Source: Marinirhabdus sp050859505
Lineage (GTDB): Bacteria; Bacteroidota; Bacteroidia; Flavobacteriales; Flavobacteriaceae
Direction of reading: 5' to 3'
Assembly: GCF_050859505.1 (NCBI RefSeq)
Contig: NZ_CP193934.1
Span: 558,001-622,000 of the forward strand
DNA: 64,000 bases
Below are positions 1 to 8,285 of this stretch, in pieces. Below the pieces are notes generated by a model. That model ran no database searches, was not told the origin of the DNA, and saw nothing but the letters and a program-made list of their open reading frames with translations. Made by a program: the position numbers and the translations under genes. Each line of letters opens with the position of its first letter. The stretch's first letter is position 1.

Positions 1-366
1 TCCGTATACCTTATTGACACTATCCATTCTGGGTTGTTCAAAAATGGCTTGCGCTTTTTTATCGTGGTTATACGTAAGTTTTTGTGCATCGTACAGCAGA
101 GAGTCTATACTTTTACCTTGAACAGGTTGGTAAGTTACATACAAAGTAGCATTCAATCTTGGATACTCTATGTTTACGGCACAATTGGCTTTTACGTGTA
201 CTGTTGCCATTTCATTTTTTTCAAAACTAAAAGGACATTTAATCTTAGCTAGCGTATAGGAGGGTTCTGGATATTCCAACCGCAATTTGGATGCCGGTTT
301 TACTGTAGTAGCATCTTCACAGGAAGCAAAAAAAATAATTAGACAAATAAATAGTAGCGCGCGCAT
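1..366 (-). CDS. gldD: Gliding motility lipoprotein GldD, 5' part only
   Basis: The reading frame is open from an ATG at 366 to the window edge, giving the first 122 residues; the 3' end lies outside. It begins with a short hydrophobic signal and a lipobox (FFASC, Cys at about 16), so it should be an inner- or outer-membrane lipoprotein. The stretch LRLEYPEPSYTL and the later DAQKLTYNH are what I recognise from the GldD family. GldD is needed for gliding motility in Flavobacterium, though its exact role in the motor and T9SS machinery is unclear. The start lies one base past the gldE stop, so the two are surely cotranscribed, as in other flavobacteria. Confidence 0.88.
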   Translation of the reverse strand, partial: MRALLFICLIIFFASCEDATTVKPASKLRLEYPEPSYTLAKIKCPFSFEKNEMATVHVKANCAVNIEYPRLNATLYVTYQPVQGKSIDSLLYDAQKLTYNHDKKAQAIFEQPRMDSVNKVYG

Positions 367-367
367 G

Positions 368-1684
368 TTACGGAGAAATTGAAAGTTTAATTTGTTTGAT
401 TCTTTTATTATCAAACGCTTCAATAGTAAACGCATATTGATGAAAGTTTAGTACTTCGCTCTGTTTTGGAAAGCCTTTTGAAACTTCCAGTAAAAACCCA
501 GCAAGTGTTTCAGAATCTCCCTTGGCATTTTCAAAAATTTCTGGATTTTCTAGCTTTATTACTTTATAGAAATCTTTCATGGGTGTTTTGCCTTCAAAAA
601 CAAAGGTATTGTCGTCCAGTTTTGAGAAAATTAAATCTTCATCGTCAAACTCGTCACTAATTTCACCTACAATTTCTTCAATAATATCTTCAAGGGAAAT
701 TAAACCGCTGGTACCACCATACTCGTCTACAACTATAGCGAGGTGCATCTTCATTTCTTTAAACTCGTTAAGCAAATCGTCCAGTTTTTTATTTTCGGGA
801 ACAAAATAGGCTTCACGCACCAAACTAGGCCAATCCAACGTCTTGCGTTCAATAAAAGGCATTAAATCCTTCACATATAGAATGCCTGTAATAGTATCTA
901 TATTGTCTTTGTATACAGGAATACGGGAATAGCCATGAGAGATAATCTCTGGCATAATTTCCTTGTAGGGCGTACTTTCGTTTAAAGCAAAGATATCCAT
1001 ACGGGGTTTCATCACTTGCTTGGTATCTGTATTTCCAAAGGTCACAATACCTCGTAATATCTTTTGCTCTTCTTTGGTGGTGTCTCTTGCGTCTGTAAGC
1101 TCCAGAGCCTGGGAGAGCTGGTCTACACTCAGGTTTGATTTCTGTTTGCCAAATTTATCTTCAATATACAAGGTAACAGCTCTCATGGGCAAGCTAATGG
1201 GTGAGAAAAATTTGTCCAACACATTCAGCGGGTACGCCATTAATAATGAAAATGAAACTTTATTTCTACTTGCATATATCTTGGGAAGAATTTCACCAAA
1301 CAACAAAATAAGAAAGGTCACCAAAACCACATCCAAAATAAAGCGAATATTTATCCCAAAATAATCTGTACTAACCCTGTTAAAAAAAGTATCGCTTAAT
1401 GACGCAAACAGCAATACAATAGCAATATTTATAAGGTTATTCGCTACTAAAATAGTTGCTAGTAATTTTTTGGGACGCGCCAACAATCGCTCTACAATCG
1501 CTAATTTTTTGTTAGGGTTTTTCTCGTCTCCAGATTCAAAATTGTTTGGAGTTAGGGAGAAAAAGGCTACTTCGGCACCAGAAATAAGGGCAGAACAAAG
1601 CAATAAAACTATCAAAATAACCAAGCTGGAAACTTCGGTATAGGTTATAAGGGAAATAAATAAACTCGGGGGTTCAGGATCCAA
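368..1684 (-). CDS. gldE: Gliding motility-associated CNNM/CBS/CorC protein GldE
   Basis: At 438 residues this has the layout of the HlyC/CorC family: an N-terminal DUF21 (CNNM) membrane domain with hydrophobic segments near residues 19-41, 75-98 and 112-135, paired CBS domains from about 225 to 345 (including VVDEYGGTSGLISLEDIIEE), and a CorC/HlyC C-terminal domain from about 350. CNNM relatives transport or sense Mg or Co, but GldE was named because its loss affects gliding and it partners GldD. The order mutY-ssb-gldE-gldD is the usual flavobacterial one and supports GldE over a generic CorC paralogue. It starts 20 bases after the ssb stop. The divalent-cation role is not demonstrated for this paralogue. 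Confidence 0.9.
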   Translation of the reverse strand: MDPEPPSLFISLITYTEVSSLVILIVLLLCSALISGAEVAFFSLTPNNFESGDEKNPNKKLAIVERLLARPKKLLATILVANNLINIAIVLLFASLSDTFFNRVSTDYFGINIRFILDVVLVTFLILLFGEILPKIYASRNKVSFSLLMAYPLNVLDKFFSPISLPMRAVTLYIEDKFGKQKSNLSVDQLSQALELTDARDTTKEEQKILRGIVTFGNTDTKQVMKPRMDIFALNESTPYKEIMPEIISHGYSRIPVYKDNIDTITGILYVKDLMPFIERKTLDWPSLVREAYFVPENKKLDDLLNEFKEMKMHLAIVVDEYGGTSGLISLEDIIEEIVGEISDEFDDEDLIFSKLDDNTFVFEGKTPMKDFYKVIKLENPEIFENAKGDSETLAGFLLEVSKGFPKQSEVLNFHQYAFTIEAFDNKRIKQIKLSISP

Positions 1685-1704
1685 AGGTGTGGTTTTATTT
1701 AAAC

Positions 1705-2163
1705 TTAAAACGGAAGATCGTCATTGTCTTCGGTATTGGGTTGTTGTACGTGTTGCTGTTGTGCTGGAGTCTGCGAAGATTGCTGCTGGTTTGACGTAGT
1801 ATCCTGTGGCATCCCACTGCCATCACTCTTTGGGGTAAGGAAGGTGAAATCTGTGCATTGAATCTCGGTACTGTACCGATCCATGCCTTTATCGTCTTGC
1901 CATTTGCGGGTCTTTAAACGACCTTCAATATATACTTTATCTCCTTTTTTAAGGTACTTTTCACAAATTTCGGCTCCTTTGTTGCGCACTACTATATTGT
2001 GCCACTCCGTATTATTTACACGTTCGCCGGTAGTTCGGTTTGTATAGGTTTCATTCGTTGCTAACGGAAAACGCCCAAGGCTTCCACCGCCTTCAAAATA
2101 ATGCATTTTTACTTCGTCTCCTGTATGGCCAATTAGCATGACCTTGTTTAATGTTCCGCTCAT
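1705..2163 (-). CDS. ssb: Single-stranded DNA-binding protein
   Basis: The protein is 152 residues with an N-terminal OB fold (about 1-110, starting SGTLNKVMLIGHTGDEVKMH), a Gln/Thr/Pro-rich flexible linker, and the acidic tail DDLPF that SSB proteins use to recruit repair and replication partners. It coats single-stranded DNA as a tetramer in replication, recombination and repair. It follows mutY with a 106-base gap and precedes gldE by 20 bases. Bacteroidota often carry more than one ssb, so whether this is the main copy cannot be told from the window. Confidence 0.95.
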   Translation of the reverse strand: MSGTLNKVMLIGHTGDEVKMHYFEGGGSLGRFPLATNETYTNRTTGERVNNTEWHNIVVRNKGAEICEKYLKKGDKVYIEGRLKTRKWQDDKGMDRYSTEIQCTDFTFLTPKSDGSGMPQDTTSNQQQSSQTPAQQQHVQQPNTEDNDDLPF

Positions 2164-2269
2164 AATAAAATATAATCTACAAAGGTATATTTTGAAATTT
2201 AAATATAATCATTTTTAAGATTTTATAGTTTATTGTTTTTCCAATTCTATCGTCCTGAACAAAAAGCGC

Positions 2270-3343
2270 TTATTGCTCTTTATCTGAAAGACTAAAGTTC
2301 TCTAAAAAATTAGCCACCAACACTGGCACGGGAAATTTTTCTATTTCAGAAATTGCGACGCCTTTATCCTTTAATTCTCCGGTTTCAACAATCCAAAAAG
2401 TAGTAAACAAGTGCTGGTGTGACAGTTTATGCACAACGGGTGTATCATTATATTTTGAAACGTTCTTTTTGGGTATCGTTCCAGTAAACTTTTTAAAGTC
2501 ATCATTTGCAAATAGATATTCTTCGGAAATTTCTGCGGTAGTTTCCAGTAAGGGGAACTGATACAAATTTTGCCAAATCCCTTTCCCTTTTCGTTGTTCC
2601 AAGAGTATTTTTTTATCGTCTGAAATAACTACCAAATAATTAAAGTAGCGTTTTTTCACTTTCAACTTTTTCAGCTTTACGGGTAATTCAGCAACTAGTT
2701 TATTTTTAAATGCTTCGCAACGATCATTAAAAATACACGATTCGCACACAGGGTTCTGCGGCACACAATATCTTGCGCCAAATTCCATAATAGCCTGATT
2801 ATAGGTTCCAGGCTGTGAGGCGTCTAATAGTTCTTGTGCCAATTTTTTAAAATACTTAATTCCTTCGGTACTATTTATAGGTACGCTCACTTTAAAAACA
2901 CGTGATAGTACTCGGTATACATTACCATCTACCACAGCGGCTGCTTCATCAAAACAAATAGAGGCAATGGCACTTGCCGTGTAATCTCCTATACCTTTTA
3001 GTTTTTTCAGGTCGGTGTAGTTATCTGGGAAGGCTCCGTTTAGTTCATTTGCCACTATTTTTGACGTAAAAAGTAAATTACGAGCTCTGGAATAATACCC
3101 CAATCCTTGCCAATGCTTTAAAACGGCTTCTTCAGGAGCTTTAGCCAAATCCTGTACGGTGGGGTAGGCAGCAACAAACTTAGTATAATAAGGCAATCCT
3201 TGTACAACGCGTGTTTGTTGTAGTATAATTTCAGAAAGCCAAACTTTATATGGATCGTTAGTTTGCCTCCAAGGCAGGGCGCGCATGTTCTGTAAATACC
3301 ACGCTATGAGTTTCTTAGAAAAGAAGGATTTATTTTTCGTCAT
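2270..3343 (-). CDS. mutY: A/G-specific adenine glycosylase MutY
   Basis: MutY removes adenine mispaired with 8-oxoguanine or guanine in base-excision repair. At 357 residues it is full length. Visible signatures are the catalytic Glu38 in SEIILQQTR, the helix-hairpin-helix LKGIGDYTASAI with catalytic Asp139 in VVDGNVYRV, and the iron-sulphur cluster cysteines Cys193, Cys200, Cys203 and Cys209 (C-X6-C-X2-C-X5-C). The C-terminal third (from about 225) is the Nudix-like domain that recognises 8-oxoG. It is divergent from the HU gene, sharing the 3344-3469 intergenic region, and leads the mutY-ssb-gldE-gldD unit. Confidence 0.95.
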   Translation of the reverse strand: MTKNKSFFSKKLIAWYLQNMRALPWRQTNDPYKVWLSEIILQQTRVVQGLPYYTKFVAAYPTVQDLAKAPEEAVLKHWQGLGYYSRARNLLFTSKIVANELNGAFPDNYTDLKKLKGIGDYTASAIASICFDEAAAVVDGNVYRVLSRVFKVSVPINSTEGIKYFKKLAQELLDASQPGTYNQAIMEFGARYCVPQNPVCESCIFNDRCEAFKNKLVAELPVKLKKLKVKKRYFNYLVVISDDKKILLEQRKGKGIWQNLYQFPLLETTAEISEEYLFANDDFKKFTGTIPKKNVSKYNDTPVVHKLSHQHLFTTFWIVETGELKDKGVAISEIEKFPVPVLVANFLENFSLSDKEQ

Positions 3344-3413
3344 TTCACGAAAGTACTCGTTATCTGTTTAAAGTTTAACAGTTTATGAAGTTAGTTTTAC
3401 AAATTAAATTATG

Positions 3414-3421
3414 TATATTTG
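3414..3421 (+). promoter_or_regulatory. Bacteroidota -7 promoter element for hup
   Basis: TATATTTG matches the TAnnTTTG consensus of the Bacteroidota primary sigma factor. It lies 48 bases before the hup ATG. No clean TTG is seen at the expected -33 distance, only TTAG near 3391. Confidence 0.5.
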
Positions 3422-3469
3422 CCACCTCGAAAAATAAACCTAAATACCCAATTTAAAACTTATATTATA

Positions 3470-3760
3470 ATGACGAAAGCAGATTTAGTAGCAAAAATTT
3501 CAGAAAAGCTAGGAATGGAAAAAGGAGATGTTCAAGCTACTGTAGAGAGTTTCATGAGTGAAGTTAAAAATTCACTAGAAGGTGGTGATAATGTTTACCT
3601 TCGTGGTTTTGGAAGTTTCATCATTAAAACAAGAGCCGAAAAAACTGGTAGAAATATTTCAAAAAACACTACCATTAAAATACCTGCACACAACATTCCT
3701 GCATTTAAGCCAGCTAAGGTTTTTGTAGAAGGTGTAAAAACTAATGTTGAAGTAAAATAA
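3470..3760 (+). CDS. hup: HU family DNA-binding protein
   Basis: Ninety-six residues starting MTKADLVAKISEKLGMEK, the typical HU/IHF N-terminus, with the DNA-binding arm region RGFGSFIIKTRAEKTGRN and ending in a basic KPAKVF block. HU proteins bind and bend DNA without strong sequence preference and organise the nucleoid. The ATG at 3470 is chosen over upstream in-frame codons because translation from it matches the family exactly and the promoter at 3414-3421 sits just upstream. The tiny basic gene at 3804 follows 43 bases later and probably shares the transcript, which ends at the hairpin at 3885-3911. Confidence 0.95.
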   Translation: MTKADLVAKISEKLGMEKGDVQATVESFMSEVKNSLEGGDNVYLRGFGSFIIKTRAEKTGRNISKNTTIKIPAHNIPAFKPAKVFVEGVKTNVEVK

Positions 3761-3803
3761 TAACCCGTTCCTCTTTTGAGGGGCACATAAAAAACACAAG
3801 CAT

Positions 3804-3893
3804 ATGCCAAGTGGTAAAAAAAGAAAAAGACATAAGGTAGCGACGCACAAGCGTAAGAAAAGAAGACGCGCGAATCGCCATAAGAAAAAGTAG
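3804..3893 (+). CDS. 29-residue AURKAIP1/COX24-domain (bS22/mS38-like) ribosomal peptide
   Basis: This ORF of 29 codons encodes MPSGKKRKRHKVATHKRKK followed by RRRANRHKKK, almost entirely Lys, Arg and His. I recognise it as the short basic peptide found widely in Bacteroidota and annotated as an AURKAIP1/COX24 domain protein, related to mitochondrial mS38 and actinobacterial bS22 of the small ribosomal subunit. The assignment to the ribosome is from family knowledge; in the sequence only the composition and the conserved MPSGKKRKRHK start are visible. The ATG lies 43 bases behind hup, and the stop codon forms part of a terminator hairpin. Confidence 0.8.
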   Translation: MPSGKKRKRHKVATHKRKKRRRANRHKKK

Positions 3894-3911
3894 TTTTTTT
3901 AACTACTTTTT
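3885..3911 (+). terminator. Rho-independent terminator of hup and small ribosomal peptide gene
   Basis: A perfect 11-base stem (AAAAAGTAGTT at 3885-3895 with its complement at 3901-3911) around a five-T loop, followed by more T residues. It overlaps the last codons and stop of the 29-residue peptide gene. Confidence 0.7.
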
Positions 3912-4043
3912 TCTTTTAAGAAAAAAACAAAAAAGTTCTTTGAAAATGAAACATAACTGCACCACACCTTAGTATAGTTATGTTTCGACGGGTAGTTCCT
4001 TATAATGGAACATTAAATCCTGTGATAAATTATTGTTTAATCC

Positions 4044-4060
4044 ATCCGCCTTAGGCGGAC
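4044..4060. repeat. Short palindrome of the TCCGCC/GGCGGA type
   Basis: TCCGCCTTAGGCGGA lies between the HU transcript terminator and the RNase G start. The same GC-rich core recurs at 5806-5820 (CTCCGCCTGTGGCGGA) and 20275-20289 (CTCCGCCGCGGCGGAT), so it is probably a small dispersed palindromic element. Confidence 0.5.
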
Positions 4061-4074
4061 TAAAATCAAAAATC

Positions 4075-5616
4075 GTGAGCTACGAATTATTTATTAGATC
4101 CAGTTCACAAGAAGTTGATTTTGCCCTTTTAAAAGATGGAAAACTACTCGAGTTACACAAGGAAGAGGAAAACAACAAGTTCTCTGTTGGCGATGTGTTT
4201 ATTGCCAAGATACGGAAAACTGTTCCTGGGCTCAATGCAGCATTTGTAAATGTAGGCTATGAAAAAGATGGCTTTTTGCATTACCATGACCTAGGACCCA
4301 AAGTACTCTCTTTGCTGAAATTTGTAAAACGTGTAAGCACAGGTAAACTTAAAGATTATACTTTAAAGGATTTCCCATTTGAAAAAGAGATTGACAAAAA
4401 TGGAGGCATTAATAACGCCCTCAAAAACAATCAATCTACCCTGGTACAGGTTGTAAAAGAACCCATATCCACTAAAGGACCACGCATAAGTAGCGAGCTT
4501 TCCATAGCTGGCCGTTATATTGTATTGGTTCCGTTTTCAGACCGTATTTCTGTTTCTCAAAAAATAGAAAGTCGTGAAGAAAAAGAAAGGCTAAAACGCT
4601 TAATCATGAGCATACGCCCTAAAGGATTTGGAGTGATTATACGAACCGTAGCAGAGGGCAAAAAAGTAGCAGAACTGGATAGAGATTTACAAAATCTCGT
4701 GGATCGCTGGACAGCGATGTGCAAAAAGCTACAAGGGGCGCACCACCCTAGCAAGGTGCTAAGTGAATTAAATAGAGGCGCATCTATTATAAGAGATGTG
4801 TTTAACGACAGTTTCAGCAATATATATATTGACGATGAAACCCTTTATTTACAGATCAAAGATTATGTGCAAGAAATTGCACCCGAGAAAGATAATATCG
4901 TAAAACTATACGACTCCAAAGTACCTATGTACGAGAAGTTTGGTATAGAAAGACAGATTAAAACCTCTTTCGGAAAAACTGTTTCTAGCAGCCGGGGTAC
5001 TTATTTAGTGATAGAGCACACAGAAGCCATGCACGTAATAGACGTGAACAGTGGTAACCGAAGCAATAAAAGCACTAGCCAGGAAGGCACCGCACTAGAA
5101 GTAAATATGATTGCCGCTACCGAGGTAGCAAGACAATTACGCCTACGGGACATGGGCGGGATTATTGTGATAGACTTTATCGATATGGGTAAAGCCGAAA
5201 ACAGAAAAAAACTCTATAACCACCTTCGTGATGAAATGAAGGAAGATAGAGCAAAACACAAAATCTTACCACCCAGTAAATTTGGGCTCATACAAATAAC
5301 CCGCCAAAGGGTACGACCGGAAATGAATATTAAAACGCGTGAAGACGCACCCGGAAGTGAAGTTGGCGAGATTGAAGCCCCAATAAACGTAGTAAACAGA
5401 ATTACCGAGGATCTGAAAAGAATCCTTAAAAAAGACTATAAAAAGATAACCTTAAACACACATCCTTTTATAGCAGCCTTTCTAGTGAAAGGTTTTCCAT
5501 CTATGCGAACCAAATGGTTCATGGAGCATAAAAAATGGATAAAAGTCCAACCAAGAGATGCTTACACGTATCTTGAATATCATTTTTATGACAAAAATGG
5601 TGAAGAGATAAAATAG
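4075..5616 (+). CDS. rng: Ribonuclease G/E family endoribonuclease
   Basis: This single-strand-specific endoribonuclease acts in rRNA and mRNA processing. An S1-like domain occupies about residues 30-110 (VGDVFIAKIRKTVPGLNAAF), and the RNase H-like catalytic domain carries the metal-binding Asp323 in VIDVNSGN and Asp367 in VIDFIDM. The GTG at 4075 is preferred: it gives VSYELFIRSSSQEVDF, the expected N-terminus, whereas an in-frame TTG at 4033 would translate a Pro/Gly-rich lead derived from a palindromic repeat (TCCGCCTTAGGCGGA). That start gives 513 residues. The CPxC zinc-link motif of enterobacterial RNase E/G is absent after QITRQRVRPEM, where a charged loop with no Cys is found. An obvious terminator follows. 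Confidence 0.9.
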   Translation: MSYELFIRSSSQEVDFALLKDGKLLELHKEEENNKFSVGDVFIAKIRKTVPGLNAAFVNVGYEKDGFLHYHDLGPKVLSLLKFVKRVSTGKLKDYTLKDFPFEKEIDKNGGINNALKNNQSTLVQVVKEPISTKGPRISSELSIAGRYIVLVPFSDRISVSQKIESREEKERLKRLIMSIRPKGFGVIIRTVAEGKKVAELDRDLQNLVDRWTAMCKKLQGAHHPSKVLSELNRGASIIRDVFNDSFSNIYIDDETLYLQIKDYVQEIAPEKDNIVKLYDSKVPMYEKFGIERQIKTSFGKTVSSSRGTYLVIEHTEAMHVIDVNSGNRSNKSTSQEGTALEVNMIAATEVARQLRLRDMGGIIVIDFIDMGKAENRKKLYNHLRDEMKEDRAKHKILPPSKFGLIQITRQRVRPEMNIKTREDAPGSEVGEIEAPINVVNRITEDLKRILKKDYKKITLNTHPFIAAFLVKGFPSMRTKWFMEHKKWIKVQPRDAYTYLEYHFYDKNGEEIK

Positions 5617-5620
5617 TTTT

Positions 5621-5656
5621 AAAAACCCCTTTCGATTTTTCGTTAGGGGTTTTTTG
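5621..5656 (+). terminator. Rho-independent terminator of rng
   Basis: AAAAACCCCT at 5621-5630 pairs perfectly with AGGGGTTTTT at 5645-5654 across a 14-base loop, and the T-run continues. It begins five bases after the rng stop codon. Confidence 0.8.
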
Positions 5657-6068
5657 TTTTAATCCACGACTGAAGAGATTCACAGCCCAAGACTAAAATA
5701 CATTCTATTCTTACGCCTTTCAGTATGCAAAATAAAGGGTTCCCGAAATAAAATCAGGAATAGCTTTTCTTCTAACTTTTATTTTTGGGGCGTTACCCTC
5801 TTCCTCCGCCTGTGGCGGATAAAAAGGGTCGGGCTTTCGGCAGTCGCTTTGCCAATGGCAATTTCAATTAAACTATTAATATAGTTCGGCAAGAGCTCCA
5901 ACAAAGCCTCAATCCCTAACGCAAATAAAAACAAAAACTAAGTAGTCATTTCGAGGAAGGCACGACCGAGAAATCACACATACTTTTCTTACACAACATG
6001 AATTATAGCTTGCATTTAGCTACGAATGCGATTTCTCTTATCGTCGAAATGACTAACTTTATCAAACA
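5657..6068. repeat. Gene-free stretch holding two dispersed-repeat elements
   Basis: No coding sequence was found between the rng terminator and recX. It holds a GGGGCGTTACCCTC...AAGGGTCGGGCTTTCGG element (about 5787-5845) with an embedded CTCCGCC/GGCGGA palindrome, a type of intergenic repeat I associate with Flavobacteriaceae genomes. It also holds a long imperfect inverted repeat at 5944-6054. There, AGTCATTTCGA (5944-5954) is complementary to TCGAAATGACT (6044-6054), and GAGAAATC (5968-5975) is complementary to GATTTCTC (6030-6037). Element names and copy numbers cannot be given from one window. Confidence 0.6.
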
Positions 6069-6554
6069 ATGCAAACCCACAAAACATATACCATCGAAGA
6101 AGCGAAACGCCGTTTAGAGCGCTATTGCGCTTACCAGGAGCGTTGCCATAAAGAAGTACAGAAAAAACTGCGGGAACTACGCATGATTCCAGATGCCATA
6201 GATCTTGTTATCCACCACTTACTACAACACAATTTTCTCAATGAAACCCGCTTTGCACAAGCCTTTGCCAGAGGAAAATTCCGAACCAAAAAATGGGGGC
6301 GACAGCGCATTGTGCGCGAATTAAAATTTCGGGATATTTCAAAATACAATATCACCTTAGCATTAAAGGAAATCTCAGAAAGTGACTACCAAAAAACCTT
6401 CCACGAACTCGCCGAAAAAAGATTGCGACAGTTGGAGAACGAAACCAACCTTCAGAAGAAAAAGAAAAAATTGGCAGATTACCTGTTGTATCGTGGGTGG
6501 GAATCTAGTTTGGTTTGGGAAAGAGTTCGGGAGGTCGTAAATATTGACATATAA
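6069..6554 (+). CDS. recX: Regulatory protein RecX
   Basis: The protein has 161 residues and the RecX layout of three-helix repeats: RLERYCAYQERCHKEVQKKL at the start, then NFLNETRFAQAFARGKFRTK and KKWGRQRIVRELKFRDIS. RecX inhibits RecA filament growth and ATPase and so moderates recombination and the SOS response. recA is not in this window, so the gene stands alone here. Its ATG lies only 14 bases past the end of the inverted repeat element at 5944-6054, so its promoter is probably inside or next to that repeat. Confidence 0.9.
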   Translation: MQTHKTYTIEEAKRRLERYCAYQERCHKEVQKKLRELRMIPDAIDLVIHHLLQHNFLNETRFAQAFARGKFRTKKWGRQRIVRELKFRDISKYNITLALKEISESDYQKTFHELAEKRLRQLENETNLQKKKKKLADYLLYRGWESSLVWERVREVVNIDI

Positions 6555-6728
6555 CACATACTTAACTCATTACCAGTAACTTTAAAAGTTATAAAAACAC
6601 CATTTACTACGTATTTAATTTTTTGTTCCGTTTATTTTTTATAGTTTTACAAAGACTCCCCGTTACAAAAGTTTGCATTTGGCCATGTGCACTACGCCAT
6701 AATTCTTTTGTTTTAACTTTTATATCGT

Positions 6729-7241
6729 ATGAAAAATTATAAAAACATTTTACCATTTGTTGTTTTCGTTTTATTCACTTTTACGAGTTGCCAGAATGAA
6801 GAAATACAAAGTCCAGATTTAAATTCAATTGATTTGGTCACTCAAAAAAATAAGGACGCAAAAGTCATCAACCAATTGCTTGCAGACGCAGAAGTTGATT
6901 TAGAAAATCAATCACGACAATTAACAGAGTTTCAAGTCATCACTTTTGAAGTGGTTAAAAATCTTGAAACAAATGAGATTACACTACAAAACTTCAAAGA
7001 AAATAGTTTTTTCCCCATAGCTAGTAAAGAAGAGTATCAAACCCGATCAGGTGGTTATCAAGTAGATTGCGACCTTGGCGGACCTCCAAACGATTGGAGT
7101 GAAGAATGTTCTGGAAAGTGGAGCTGTGGTCAATTAATAGCAGACTGTCTGGATGAAGGTGGCTGTGCTACAATATGTGAAAGAAATCCTATTGGACAAT
7201 TTGCTTCTGTTATGGTAACGTATACTCCAGTATTAAAATAA
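6729..7241 (+). CDS. Hypothetical lipoprotein with a Cys-rich C-terminal domain
   Basis: I do not recognise this 170-residue protein. It begins with a signal peptide and lipobox (FTFTSC, Cys at about 21), followed by a charged central region (about 25-105) without a clear fold. The last 60 residues contain six cysteines (CDLGGPPNDWSEEC, WSCGQLIADC, GGCATIC) among Gly and Trp, suggesting disulphide bonding after export. The layout of leader, acidic middle and Cys-rich tail could suit a small secreted peptide precursor, but no processing site is evident. It stands alone, convergent with the JmjC protein; a wobble-containing hairpin follows it. Confidence 0.75.
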   Translation: MKNYKNILPFVVFVLFTFTSCQNEEIQSPDLNSIDLVTQKNKDAKVINQLLADAEVDLENQSRQLTEFQVITFEVVKNLETNEITLQNFKENSFFPIASKEEYQTRSGGYQVDCDLGGPPNDWSEECSGKWSCGQLIADCLDEGGCATICERNPIGQFASVMVTYTPVLK

Positions 7242-7264
7242 ATCCCTAAGCCCATAAATTTAAG

Positions 7265-7297
7265 AGGCCGTCTAAAAACAATGTAGGCGGTCTTTTG
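7265..7297 (+). terminator. Possible terminator hairpin after the Cys-rich lipoprotein gene
   Basis: GGCCGTCT (7265-7272) can pair with AGGCGGTC (7284-7291) using two G-T pairs, with a T-run after it. It lies between two convergent genes. Confidence 0.45.
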
Positions 7298-7347
7298 TAT
7301 TTTCAGCAATTTGATTTAAATTTTCTACAAATCTTTTTGAAAAGGAA

Positions 7348-8211
7348 TTAACCAATTCCCAACTTCTTGTGGGTTTTTACTATTGCCTTTTCATTCTTTT
7401 TATCTATCCAACCCTGTCCTTGTAGACGACGCATCAAATTATCGTAATGACGCATAATAGCTATATTGTAGATGGCTCTTCCTAAGTTCTTAGGGTTGCG
7501 GGCAATAGCGCGTAGGCTCATGGAGAAGCCTGGTGTGATGTAGCGCATGTAATGCCAATACCCTTCTGGCATATACAACACTTCGCCATGCTCCAAATTA
7601 CCACGGAAGCCTTTTGCTTTTTTAAGCGCAGGCCATTTTTCATAGTCCGGATTATTAAAGTCGATATCTTCCCGTACAATCAACGAATGGGGAATTTTAT
7701 ACAAATAATCATTCTGACTTTGATCAAACAAAATCACTTCTTTCTTTCCTTGAAAATGAAAATGAAAGATATTTGCCAAGTCAATATCGTGGTGCATAAA
7801 CGTATAGCTGTCTTCGCCTCCAAAAAAGAGCATTGGTAAGCCTTTCATTAAGCTAATACCAAAATCTGGGTAGGTATAATCTTTTTGTAGTTCCGGCACT
7901 TCTTTAAGGATGTTCCAGAGGAAAATACGGTAACGGGTGGGCTCTTTTTTAAGTAGTGCTACATACTCACGCATTTTCATGGTGGCGTGAGCTTGATTAA
8001 AGCCTTCATCATGACGTACAGGACGATCGTCGTACAACGGCACGGTTATATTACCGGCTATTTTGGCCATGTAATCCAGATCCCACTTTTGCACGGCAGG
8101 CCAATCATCTACAAAATGTTCTATAATGACTGGTTTTTGGGGCTTTAAGTAATACTTACGAAAATCTTCTTTCGTAATATTCTTTACTCTATCTATTTCT
8201 TGTAGCTGCAT
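7348..8211 (-). CDS. Cupin-like/JmjC-domain 2-oxoglutarate oxygenase
   Basis: The 287-residue protein matches the cupin_8 (JmjC-type) family: KPVIIEHFVDDWPAVQKW near the start, the metal-binding HxD (His140-His141-Asp142 in TFMHHDIDLANIF), and the distal His220 in PEGYWHYMRY. Family members are Fe(II)- and 2-oxoglutarate-dependent hydroxylases of protein side chains such as Asn, Asp, His or Arg. The natural target here is unknown. No partner gene is obvious: the minus-strand lipoprotein upstream is 74 bases away and unrelated. Soluble, with no signal peptide, so a cytoplasmic role is expected. Confidence 0.82.
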   Translation of the reverse strand: MQLQEIDRVKNITKEDFRKYYLKPQKPVIIEHFVDDWPAVQKWDLDYMAKIAGNITVPLYDDRPVRHDEGFNQAHATMKMREYVALLKKEPTRYRIFLWNILKEVPELQKDYTYPDFGISLMKGLPMLFFGGEDSYTFMHHDIDLANIFHFHFQGKKEVILFDQSQNDYLYKIPHSLIVREDIDFNNPDYEKWPALKKAKGFRGNLEHGEVLYMPEGYWHYMRYITPGFSMSLRAIARNPKNLGRAIYNIAIMRHYDNLMRRLQGQGWIDKKNEKAIVKTHKKLGIG

Positions 8212-8285
8212 AGTATAATAGACGAAATTACGAAACTTTACGGTAACATTCTCTTTAACAAAAAATTCAAATGCATTTTTTTCTT

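Noticed and set aside
4033..4074. Upstream TTG start of RNase G
   Set aside because: The added residues translate a palindromic repeat; the GTG at 4075 gives the expected N-terminus.
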